Below are positions 1 through 8,097 of a DNA stretch of 49,673 nt, in pieces. Where the stretch lies: positions 1-49,673 of the forward strand of contig CALMPG010000148.1 of the NCBI GenBank assembly GCA_937871915.1, in the 5' to 3' direction. The notes under the pieces are model-generated. The model worked only from the letters and a program-made list of their open reading frames with translations, ran no database searches and had not been told where the DNA came from. This DNA is from an uncultured Phycisphaerales bacterium (GTDB taxonomy: Bacteria > Planctomycetota > Phycisphaerae > Phycisphaerales > UBA1924). Each line of letters starts with the position of its first letter. Within the stretch, counting starts at the first letter, position 1. A program made the position numbers and the translations under genes.

Positions 1-1708
1 CGGGGGTGGGGGTGTAGAGCGGGTTGAGGATGTTGGGATTGGAGAAGCCGCCGCCGCCGGACCAGTGCACGGAGGAGTAGTCGGTGGCGACGCCGTTGAG
101 CTGGGCCACGCCGTTGGCGCACACCACCTGCGGGGGACCGGCGGAGGCGGTGGGCCTTTGCACCACGGTGACGGTGATGGAGGCGCACGCGGAGGGGCCG
201 CAGGCGTTGACCCACTGGGCGAAGAAGGTGGTCGTGGTGGGGGGCGCGCCGATGGTGAGCGGGGAGCCGGGGCCGATGACGGGGCCGGTGCAGGAGCCCA
301 CCCTCCAGACGAGGATGGTGCCGCTCCCGCCGGCGGCGGAGAGCGTGATGCTGGGGACGGTGCCGGTGCAGAAGTTGTTGGTGTTGACGCCGGCCGAGGT
401 CGGGGCGATGGGGGCGGAGTTGACGGTGATGGTGACGGTGGCGGTGGCGGGCGGGACACAGGAGTAGGGCGAGTAGGCGGTGAGCGTCAGGACCACCGAG
501 CCGGCGAGGGCATCGCCCGGGCCGGGGGTGTAGATCGGGTTGAGGATGTTGGGGTTGTTGAACGAGCCGGAGCCGCCGGACCATTGGACGCTGGCGTAGT
601 TGGTGGCGGTGCCGGTGAGCTGGACGACGCCGGTGGAGCAGATGACGCTGGAGCCGCCGGTGGCGGCGGCGGTGGCCGTCGGGGGGGCGACGGGGTCGAT
701 GGTGAAGGTGCGCTGGCAGGTGGAGGGGTTGTTGGCGGCGTCGCGGACGGTGATGGTGACCGTCGTGGGGGCGGGGCCGACGAGCGTTCCGGCGGGCGGG
801 GACTGGGTGACGACGAGCGAGCCGGTCGCGGTGCAGTTGTCGGTCGCCATGACGGCGGCGGTGAAGTCGGGGAGCGGGGCCTGGCAACTCAAGTTGCCGG
901 GGGCGTTGAGGTTCACGCCGCAATCCCCGATCACGGGGGGCGTGTTGTCGGCGACGGTGACGACCTGCATGGAGGAGTTGGTGTTTCCGGCGCAGTCGGT
1001 GGCCGTCCAGGTGATGGTGGTCGGGCCGAGCGGGAACGGGCTCGCCAGGGGCTGGCTGTCGTCGCGGACGCCGGCGACGGTGGTGGGGCCGCAGTTGTCG
1101 GTGGCGGCGGGGGGCGTGAGGGAGACGGTGGCGAAGCAGTCGAACGCGTTGGTGGAGGCGTTGATGGGCGGGAGGGTGGCGATGCCGGGGATGACCGAAT
1201 CGACGGTGAACGGGGCGAGATCGACGGCCGTGGTGGGGATGGGGGCCCCGGCGGTGTCGGTCAGGCGCGTCGGCGGGAGGGGGGACGGTCGGGGCCGGAA
1301 GGAGACGAGCGTGAGGGTGGCGCCGGCGCAGATCTGCGTGAGGGCGGTGAAGTGGAGCGTGGCGAAGCGGGCCGGGGCGGGCACCATGGGCGCGCCGAGG
1401 GCGGTGGAGACGGCGTAGTCGATGGTGCCGCCGAGGCCGTCGGAGGCGCTGTACACGACCGTGGGGAACGACGGGCCGGGGGTGGCGCCGAGGTATTGCA
1501 GGCGTGCGGTATCGAAGGAAAGGAAGAACTGGCCGCCGGCGACGGGCGCGGCGGAGGTAGTGAGGTCGATGGTGACGTCAACGGCCGCGCTTTGCGAGCA
1601 GAGCGGCGTGACGCGCAGTTCCGTCACGTACTGGGCCCGGGCGAGGGCGGGCGTGCCGAGAGCTACGGCGAGGATCGCGACGGCCTTGAGAAACGAAGGG
1701 ATTCGCAC
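1..1708 (-). CDS. Large secreted HYR/Ig-like repeat protein, partial (C-terminus beyond the left edge)
   Basis: About 569 residues are visible, with no stop before the window edge. I place the start at a GTG at 1708 because AAGGAG lies 6 nt upstream and a clean signal peptide follows (MRIPSFLKAVAILAVALG..., cleavage near ALARA-Q). Residues about 27-165 form a cohesin-like beta domain ('GGQFFLSFD', then 'PPTRLTD') like those in the neighbouring genes. A HYR-type repeat follows (residues about 185-250, 'ATDNCG', 'TITWTATDCAGN'), then a second HYR-like unit and several Ig/PKD-like units with paired cysteines ('VWRVGSCTGP'). By analogy with its neighbours the missing C-terminus should carry a dockerin-like GC end, but that is inference. 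Role: extracellular structural or adhesive protein; substrate unknown. Confidence 0.8.
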   Translation of the reverse strand, partial: MRIPSFLKAVAILAVALGTPALARAQYVTELRVTPLCSQSAAVDVTIDLTTSAAPVAGGQFFLSFDTARLQYLGATPGPSFPTVVYSASDGLGGTIDYAVSTALGAPMVPAPARFATLHFTALTQICAGATLTLVSFRPRPSPLPPTRLTDTAGAPIPTTAVDLAPFTVDSVIPGIATLPPINASTNAFDCFATVSLTPPAATDNCGPTTVAGVRDDSQPLASPFPLGPTTITWTATDCAGNTNSSMQVVTVADNTPPVIGDCGVNLNAPGNLSCQAPLPDFTAAVMATDNCTATGSLVVTQSPPAGTLVGPAPTTVTITVRDAANNPSTCQRTFTIDPVAPPTATAAATGGSSVICSTGVVQLTGTATNYASVQWSGGSGSFNNPNILNPIYTPGPGDALAGSVVLTLTAYSPYSCVPPATATVTITVNSAPIAPTSAGVNTNNFCTGTVPSITLSAAGGSGTILVWRVGSCTGPVIGPGSPLTIGAPPTTTTFFAQWVNACGPSACASITVTVVQRPTASAGPPQVVCANGVAQLNGVATDYSSVHWSGGGGFSNPNILNPLYTPTP

Positions 1709-1763
1709 GGGAGGCTCCTTCAATCCGCCGGGGGTGGGATCGGCGGGGATACGCGAGAGAGAC

Positions 1764-1816
1764 GGGAGGGGCTGGGGGCGGAGGGCGGGGGCGGGGGGGC
1801 GGGGGGGCGGGGGGGG
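1764..1816. repeat. G-tract cluster between two surface-protein genes (potential G-quadruplex)
   Basis: The plus strand carries many runs of 3-8 G separated by single bases or short spacers. The tract lies just past the stop of the small dockerin gene (1823) and before the Shine-Dalgarno of the next minus-strand gene. The transcribed RNA would be C-rich. No hairpin with a T-run is present. It could form a G-quadruplex on the template strand and pause transcription, or it could simply be a slippage-prone tract. Confidence 0.6.
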
Positions 1817-1822
1817 CGATGG

Positions 1823-2476
1823 TCAGGGGCAGCCCGCGAACCAGGCGTTGAGAAAATCGAAGATGTCCTGGACGGCGAGGCCGCCGACGCCGTTGAAGTC
1901 GGCGCGGCAATCGCCGGCGAACCAGAGGTTGAGGAAGTCGAAGATGTCCTGAACTTCGAGCGAGCCGGAGCGGTTGGCGTCGGGGAGGCAGGTGACCCAG
2001 GGGCTGGAGATGGAGAGGGGGCCGATGGCGTCGCCCTGAATGTCGGTGAGGCGCGTGGGGGGATTGCTGGCGCGGGCGCGGATCTGGGGAAGACAGCCGG
2101 TGCCCGTGGGAACAAACTGGAGCAGGGCGAGGTCCTGATCGTCGGCGGTGGGAGACTGGCCGGTGAAGGCGTTGATGCCGGCGGCGAGATCGATGTGCCC
2201 GGCCTGGGCCGCGATCGGGCTCAGGAGGGGGAGGCCGAAGCGGGTGGTGATGTAGGAGCCGGAGACGAGCGTCAGGCGGGAGGGATCGAACTCGAGGAAC
2301 GCCTGCCAGCCCGCGGCGGGGACGGGGCCGATGTCGCGGACGCGCACGGCGATGGTGAGGCCGGGGCCGGGAACGGGCGCGAGTTCGAGCACCGGGCCGG
2401 CCGCGGCGGAGGTTGCGAGCGCGAGGAGGGCGCCGGCAACGGGGGCGAGTGCGAGGTTGGAGGGGCGTGGGTTCAT
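1823..2476 (-). CDS. Cohesin-like domain protein with double C-terminal GC-type dockerin
   Basis: 217 residues. A signal peptide comes first (residues 1-26, Ala-rich core, cleavage near TSAAA-G). Residues about 27-155 form a cohesin-like beta domain ('LEFDPSRL', 'NPPTRLTD'). The C-terminus (about 163-217) holds two dockerin/EF-hand-like calcium loops, 'DANRSGSLEVQDIFDFLN' and 'DFNGVGGLAVQDIFDFLN', and ends in WFAGCP. Such GC-terminated dockerins are a hallmark of Phycisphaerales secreted proteins and are thought to be a sorting or anchoring signal. It is the shortest complete member here and has almost nothing but the two modules. It starts 19 bp after the stop of the giant gene upstream (2496-7898), so the two are probably co-transcribed. 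Exact function unknown. Confidence 0.85.
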   Translation of the reverse strand: MNPRPSNLALAPVAGALLALATSAAAGPVLELAPVPGPGLTIAVRVRDIGPVPAAGWQAFLEFDPSRLTLVSGSYITTRFGLPLLSPIAAQAGHIDLAAGINAFTGQSPTADDQDLALLQFVPTGTGCLPQIRARASNPPTRLTDIQGDAIGPLSISSPWVTCLPDANRSGSLEVQDIFDFLNLWFAGDCRADFNGVGGLAVQDIFDFLNAWFAGCP

Positions 2477-2495
2477 CGGGTCCTTGGGGAGCGGA

Positions 2496-5400
2496 TCAGG
2501 GGCAACCGGCGAACCAGGCGGTGAGGTATTGGAAGATGTCGGGGACGGCGACGAGGTGGTCGCGGTCGATGTCGGCGGCGGGGTGGCCGGACATCCAGGC
2601 GTTGATGAAGTCGAAGATGTCCTGGACGTCGAGGCCGCCGGTGTGGTTGAAGTCGGCGGCGCAGGCGGGGAGGCCGTGGGCGGCGAGGAAGGTGGCGTCG
2701 AGGGTGTTGAGGCGGCCGTCGAGGTTGAGATCGGCGCGGGCGATGTCCCAGTCGCCGCGTGCGATGAGATCGGCGACGGAGATGTCGGTTATCGGAGCGC
2801 CGTCGCCGGCAAGGGGGCTGCAGGGGGTTGGGTCCCGGGGGACGGCGAAGTTGTTCTGGATGAAGGTGAAGTCCTCGGTGAAGACGGTGCCGTCGCCGCT
2901 GAAGTCCGGGTGGAGGGGGGAAGTGGAGCAGGTCGTGTCGGCGCCGGGGGATTGGCTCAGGCGGCCGATGTATCCGCCGAAGTCGAGGATGTCGATGTAG
3001 GCGTCGTCGTTGACGTTGCCGCCGATGAGCGGCTTGGAGTTGGTCGCCGTGAACGCGGTGGAAAGGGCGTAGGGGTTGGTGGCGTCGAAGGCGGGCGCGC
3101 CGGAGGCGACGCGCCGGAGGGTGTGCAGGCGGTCGCGGGCGCCGACGCCGGTGTAGGTTCCGCAGGGGATCGTGGCGAAGGAAGTGGAGGCGGAACCGCC
3201 CGAGAAGGTGAGGACGCGCTCGACGGAGTAGGCGGGATTGGGGCACGACGCGGCGGTGTAGAAGTCGAAGGTGATGCAGCGGTCGAAGGGCCCGGCATCG
3301 ACGCCGGCGAGCTCGACGGTGATGGAGGCGGTGGTGCAGAGGGTGTTCGCGCCGAGCCAGAGCCCGGTGCAGGCGGCCTCGGTGGTGATGCTGCAGGAGG
3401 TGCCGACGCAGCAGGCGCCGAGCGGATCGCAGGATTGGGTGTTGCATGGCTCGGTCTCTTCGAGCGTTGGGCAGACGGCGCCGCCGTTGGAAGCGGGGGT
3501 GATGATGGTGCGGGTGCGGGTGCGCGTGCCGCCGCCGCAGGCGACGGAGCATGCGGACCACTCGGACCAGCCGCTGACGACGCAATCGACGGGGCAGGGC
3601 TGGGTGTTGCAGGGCTGGGTCTCTTCAAGAACCGGGCAGGGCATTCCGCCGTTGGAAGCCGGGGTGATGATGGTGCGGGTGCGAATCTGCGTGCCGCCGC
3701 CGCAGGGGAGCGAGCAGGCGCCCCAGGGGGACCAGGCGCTGACGACGCAGTCAACGGGACAGGCGTTGACGGTGAGCGCGGCGGGGTTGGATGTCGCGGA
3801 GCCGCAGGCGCCGGTGACGGTGCAGCGGAAGAGCGTGCCGTCGGCGGCGGCCCCGGAGGTGGTCAAGGTGTCGGTGTCGGCATTCGTTCCCGACGCGGGC
3901 CCCCATGGACCGCCGGCGCCGGAGGTGCTCTCCTCCCACTGATAGGTCAGGGTGCCGGTGCCGCCGCCGGTGACGGAGAACATGGTGGTGGAGCCGGAGC
4001 ACTGGGAGGAGGGGGAGGGGTCGGTGGTGGTGGTGGCGGCGTTGATGGAGACGGTGACCGCGGCCGCGCAGCCGCCGATGCAGCCGGAGTTAGAGTTTCG
4101 CGTCACGGCGTAGTAGTCGGTCGTGGTCCCGGGCGAGACGGGCAGGGATGTGCCGGTGCCTTCGAGCGGGCCGGTGCACGAGCCGCTGTGCCAATCGATG
4201 ACGTTGTCCGGGCCGACGCCGGAGGCCGTGAGGGTGCTGGAGCCGGCGGCGCAGATGGACGAGGGCGTTGCGGCGGGCGTCGTCGGGGTGATCGTGAAAG
4301 TGTTCGGCGCGCCGGGCGTCGGCAACGACGCGGCGTAGGTGTTCGTGTTGCGGGCGCCGCCGGAGCCGTTGGGGCAGCGCTGGATGGAGTGGTTGCCGCC
4401 GGAATCGCCGCTGCCGTTCTGGTTGATCTGGGGTTGGCCCGCGTTCACGAGGACCGCCAGGCCGGGATCATCGGGATCGCTGGTGTCGTACACGACCGCG
4501 TCGAGCAGATTCGTTGTCGTCGGAGCGGAGCCGTCGGGGATGCTCGACGCGGAGCCGGTGTAGAGTGCGATGGCGTCCTGCCCATTCTGCAGACCATCGG
4601 GGGTGATGGTCAGCGTGTTGTTCGCGGCGAACGATCCGGGAAGGGTGGTGAGCAGTCCCGGATCGCCGATCACGAAATAGCCATCCGCGTTGGTGCTCTT
4701 GCCCAGCAGGTCGATCGTCTTGTAGGACAGGTCGTTTGATCCGTTGTAGAACACGACGAAGTGGTTGTTGAGCGGGGTGTTGCCGAGGCCGCCGTCGTAC
4801 AACTCGATGAACTCCATCGTGTCCGTGCCGGGGGTGTCGGCCTGGACCTCGTTGATGATTATGGGCGATGTGGCCGACACCGTGATTGTCAGGCAACCGG
4901 TGCTCTTGCAGCCGGTGGTGGAATCGCGTGCCTGAACGTGGTACGTCGCGGGCGAGCCATACGGCGGTATGGTCACCGAGAGCGACACGGTGTCCGTGCC
5001 TCCGGGCACGGGGGCGCCTCCGCAGGAGGTGGTGGACCAATCGGCGGACTGGCCGCCGCCGACGCTCACGGTCATCAGAACGGTGGACCCCGCCGGGCCG
5101 GAATACGTCGCGGATCCCGTCGGGGTGGCGGGAAGGGCGTTGACGGTCACGGTTGCGGTCTGGGCGAGTTGTGCGGCGGTGCATCCGCTGGCGGTGGCGA
5201 GGACGTTGAAGGTGACCGAGGGGGTGGTGGTCAGGTTGCCGGTTGGAAGCGAGATGGTTCCGCCGGTGCCGGGGACGGCGGCGCCGACGTTCACGTTGCC
5301 GGCGGAGTTGCGGAGCTGGTAGCTGATGCCGCTCTCGCTGGCGGCGACGAGGATGTCGGTTCCGGAGCCGCCGCACACTTCCGCGGCCTGCGCCGTGACG

Positions 5401-7898
5401 GAGAGGCCCGCGCTGGGCGGGGAGACGACGGTGAGCGTGCGCGAGGCGGAGGGCACGGTGGCGCAGGAGGCGCTCATGACGTCCACGGAGTAGGAGTCGG
5501 CATCGCCGGAGACCACGCCGGTGATGGTCAGCGTGTCGGTGGTCGCGCCGGAGATGGAGCCGCCGTTGCTCAGGGGCGAGGCGCCTCTGTACCACTGGTA
5601 GGAGAGGCCCGTGCCGGTGGCGGCGACGGTGAACGAGGCGTTGCCGCCGATGCAGGCGCTCTGGTTGCCGGGCTGGGTGCCGATGACGGTGGAGGGGAAG
5701 ACCGTGACCGTCACCTCGGCGCAGGAGGCGGAGGAGCAGGTGCCGTCGGTGGCGCGGGCGTAGTAGGTGGTGGTGGAGCCGGGCGGGGCGATGATGGCGG
5801 TGGTGGCGGTGGAGAAGCTTGGAACCACGGGGGTGCCGCCGCACGAGCCGGTGAACCAGTCGATGCTGGTGCCGCCGTCGAGGGTGGCGCTGAGGGTGAT
5901 GCTCCCGGGGGGGCTGGCCGAGCAGAACGAGGAGGTGGTGGCGGCGGGGCTGGTGGGCGTGCCGGGGACGGCGTTGACGGTGAGGGTGACGGTGTTTGAG
6001 GTGGCGCTCGACGGGCTGCCGCAGGTGGAGGAGACCTCGCAGCGATAGTACATGGTTCCGGCGGAGGCGGTGGGCGGGGAGTAGGAGTCGCTCGTGTTGG
6101 CGCCCGACGCGTCGTCGTCGTTGGAGGCGAAGTTGTCGGTGGATTGCTTCCACAGATAGGAGACGGTGCCGCTCCCGCCGCTGGCGGCGACGGTGTAGGA
6201 CACGCCGGCGCCGGTGCAGACGGGGTTTGTGTTCTGGGTGGGCTGGGTGTCGATGGTGACGGCGGGGCAGGCGTAGGTGGTGAACTGGCCGGCGGCGTCG
6301 TACACACCAGAGTTGTTGTTGTCGGGATTGGCGCCCGAGTTCAGCGAGGCGCTCGCCGGGATGGACTCGTTGGAGAGATAGGCCGTGGCGCTGGCCAGGC
6401 CCGCGACGAACTTGACGGTTGCGCCCGGAGCGATGTCGAGGGTGGCCCAGGAGAGGCGGACTTCCCGGAAGTCGTTGGCGCCGTTGCCCGTGCCGCCCTC
6501 GGCGTCGAGCGCGACGCCGTTGGCCGCGTTGCCGGTGAGGCTGTAGGCGGCCTGCCCGTTGGGGCGGAAGGCGATGGCGAACTCGGGCGAGATCGGGAGG
6601 GTGGTGTTGGTGAGGACGCGCCCGATGGCCTGGGTGTCGCCCAGGCCGGTGGGGGAGGCGGTGAAGCCGCCCGCGGCGGTGTCGAGCAGGACGACGACAA
6701 CGTCGTTGAGCGTGGCGCCGAGGCGGTAGCCGACGGTGAGACCGGTGGAATCGCTCTCGAGGTAGATCGAGCCGTTGCCGAGCACGCCGCCGTAGCCCGC
6801 GCCGCCGCCGACCCAGCGATAGGAGTTGGCCGGGCCATACTCGGCCGCGCCAAGCCCGCCGTCGATCGTGGGGCCCGAGGCGCTGGCGTCGGTGATGCCG
6901 GCCGTGGTGGTCAGGGTGATGGTGAGGCAGGAGGCGCCGACATCCGTGCAGGAACCGGTGTTGCGGGCGCGGGCGAAGTAGGTGGTTGCGCCGGTGGCGG
7001 TGGGGGCGACGGTGAGGGAGGTGGTGCCCGAGCCGCCGGGGGCCGCGCCGACGCCGCAGGAGGTGGTGAACCAGTCGGCGGTCTGGTTCGCGCCGACGGA
7101 GACGGACATGGTGACGGGGACGCCGACGGCGGTGGTGTAGGCGGTGGTGCCGGTGGGGGCGGGGGGGGCGGTGCAGAGCGTGCTGGCGTTGAACTGGACG
7201 TTGTCGATGCGGTTGTTGCCAGAGGAACCCGTCGCACCATCGAAAGTGATTCGAACATAGACGCTGGCTGCATCATTGAGTGCAGTAATCGACGACAGAT
7301 CAATGGTTCGTGTCGCATAGGTCGTCGAAGTCATACTGTAGGTCGAGCCGAAGTTGGTGAAACTGACGTTGTTGGTGGAGTACGACACCTGGTTTGAAGC
7401 AAACCCGGTGCTCGTCCCGCGAGTTGCAAACGTCAAGATCAGGTTGCTGCGTCCGGTCATGCTGACTTGGAACTGAATGAACTTGCCGTTGTTCGCGTTT
7501 CCAACCAATGCCCACGCGTTGCTGTTCGTGTCCGTTGGGGCGATTTCATTAGCGGTTGTTCCCCCGAGAACCGTGCGTCCAGCGCCGCCTGCAGTTCCGG
7601 CGACGGCTGCGTCGCTTGTGAGTGTTCCGCTTCCGGAGGAGACTGTTTCCAGCGTCGTCTGGCTGGTCGCGTTGCTGAAGTTCCAATAGGCCACAAGGTC
7701 AGCAAAGGCCTTGCTGGGCAGACCCACCGTAACAACTATTGCGGTCAGCGCCATAGCTCTGGCGATCGCCTGTTTCTGGAATACTTGCGATGACATCGTG
7801 CGAGTCGCCGACGCGCCCATTCGTTGGAGATTGGCGAAACCGCTGGCGAGCATTGAAGCACAGGCGCGGGTTCCGTGTGTCCAGAGTGTCGAGAGCAT
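2496..7898 (-). CDS. Giant secreted multidomain protein: Ig-like repeats, lamin-tail domain, two TSP1 repeats, GC-type dockerin
   Basis: 1800 residues. AAGGA lies 9 nt before the ATG at 7898; the n-region is unusually long, with the hydrophobic core at about 49-60 and cleavage near KAFA66-D. Residues 67-235 look like a jelly-roll domain, and 333-545 an unrecognised domain with 'YRWVGGGAGYGG'. At least four Ig-like units follow the pattern 'DWFTxSCGG'. A lamin-tail-type domain ('IIINEVQAD', 'EFIELYDG') spans about 1010-1190. Two thrombospondin type-1 repeats ('WSPWGACSLPCGGG', 'WSEWSACSVACGGG') lie at about 1380-1488. The last 300 residues are the module shared with the next two genes, with calcium-loop motifs and WFAGCP at the end. 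The DNA for the N-terminal domain (about 7190-7800) is visibly less GC-rich. Probably an exported surface or matrix protein; ligand unknown. Confidence 0.85.
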   Translation of the reverse strand: MLSTLWTHGTRACASMLASGFANLQRMGASATRTMSSQVFQKQAIARAMALTAIVVTVGLPSKAFADLVAYWNFSNATSQTTLETVSSGSGTLTSDAAVAGTAGGAGRTVLGGTTANEIAPTDTNSNAWALVGNANNGKFIQFQVSMTGRSNLILTFATRGTSTGFASNQVSYSTNNVSFTNFGSTYSMTSTTYATRTIDLSSITALNDAASVYVRITFDGATGSSGNNRIDNVQFNASTLCTAPPAPTGTTAYTTAVGVPVTMSVSVGANQTADWFTTSCGVGAAPGGSGTTSLTVAPTATGATTYFARARNTGSCTDVGASCLTITLTTTAGITDASASGPTIDGGLGAAEYGPANSYRWVGGGAGYGGVLGNGSIYLESDSTGLTVGYRLGATLNDVVVVLLDTAAGGFTASPTGLGDTQAIGRVLTNTTLPISPEFAIAFRPNGQAAYSLTGNAANGVALDAEGGTGNGANDFREVRLSWATLDIAPGATVKFVAGLASATAYLSNESIPASASLNSGANPDNNNSGVYDAAGQFTTYACPAVTIDTQPTQNTNPVCTGAGVSYTVAASGGSGTVSYLWKQSTDNFASNDDDASGANTSDSYSPPTASAGTMYYRCEVSSTCGSPSSATSNTVTLTVNAVPGTPTSPAATTSSFCSASPPGSITLSATLDGGTSIDWFTGSCGGTPVVPSFSTATTAIIAPPGSTTTYYARATDGTCSSASCAEVTVTVFPSTVIGTQPGNQSACIGGNASFTVAATGTGLSYQWYRGASPLSNGGSISGATTDTLTITGVVSGDADSYSVDVMSASCATVPSASRTLTVVSPPSAGLSVTAQAAEVCGGSGTDILVAASESGISYQLRNSAGNVNVGAAVPGTGGTISLPTGNLTTTPSVTFNVLATASGCTAAQLAQTATVTVNALPATPTGSATYSGPAGSTVLMTVSVGGGQSADWSTTSCGGAPVPGGTDTVSLSVTIPPYGSPATYHVQARDSTTGCKSTGCLTITVSATSPIIINEVQADTPGTDTMEFIELYDGGLGNTPLNNHFVVFYNGSNDLSYKTIDLLGKSTNADGYFVIGDPGLLTTLPGSFAANNTLTITPDGLQNGQDAIALYTGSASSIPDGSAPTTTNLLDAVVYDTSDPDDPGLAVLVNAGQPQINQNGSGDSGGNHSIQRCPNGSGGARNTNTYAASLPTPGAPNTFTITPTTPAATPSSICAAGSSTLTASGVGPDNVIDWHSGSCTGPLEGTGTSLPVSPGTTTDYYAVTRNSNSGCIGGCAAAVTVSINAATTTTDPSPSSQCSGSTTMFSVTGGGTGTLTYQWEESTSGAGGPWGPASGTNADTDTLTTSGAAADGTLFRCTVTGACGSATSNPAALTVNACPVDCVVSAWSPWGACSLPCGGGTQIRTRTIITPASNGGMPCPVLEETQPCNTQPCPVDCVVSGWSEWSACSVACGGGTRTRTRTIITPASNGGAVCPTLEETEPCNTQSCDPLGACCVGTSCSITTEAACTGLWLGANTLCTTASITVELAGVDAGPFDRCITFDFYTAASCPNPAYSVERVLTFSGGSASTSFATIPCGTYTGVGARDRLHTLRRVASGAPAFDATNPYALSTAFTATNSKPLIGGNVNDDAYIDILDFGGYIGRLSQSPGADTTCSTSPLHPDFSGDGTVFTEDFTFIQNNFAVPRDPTPCSPLAGDGAPITDISVADLIARGDWDIARADLNLDGRLNTLDATFLAAHGLPACAADFNHTGGLDVQDIFDFINAWMSGHPAADIDRDHLVAVPDIFQYLTAWFAGCP

Positions 7899-8015
7899 GG
7901 CGGTCGGTCCTTTCGAGTCGCGGCCCGCGGGAGGGTGGCGGGCCGGGGTGGTCGTCGTGTCAAAGCCCCCGCACGCGGCGCGGCGTGCAGGGGTGGGTCC
8001 ATCCGGGCAAGCCGT

Positions 8016-8039
8016 CCCCGCCCGTGTGGACGGGCGGGG
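8016..8039 (-). terminator. Hairpin downstream of the 1044-residue dockerin gene
   Basis: Perfect 9-bp arms CCCCGCCCG and CGGGCGGGG flank a 6-nt loop, 59 nt past the stop codon at 8098. No T-run follows, so it may be a factor-assisted terminator or a 3'-end stabiliser. Its sequence resembles the hairpin at 11315-11342 behind the next paralog. The rest of 7899-8097 shows no gene. Confidence 0.5.
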
Positions 8040-8097
8040 GCAGAGGTGGCTCGGGCTCGATCCCGGAAGGGGACCGAGCGCGAGGAAGACGGCGGCG

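Noticed and set aside
65..2524. Plus-strand open frame of 819 codons over the first two surface genes
   Set aside because: Almost only Gly, Ala, Glu, Arg and Val; a mirror of the minus-strand genes with signal peptides and dockerins.
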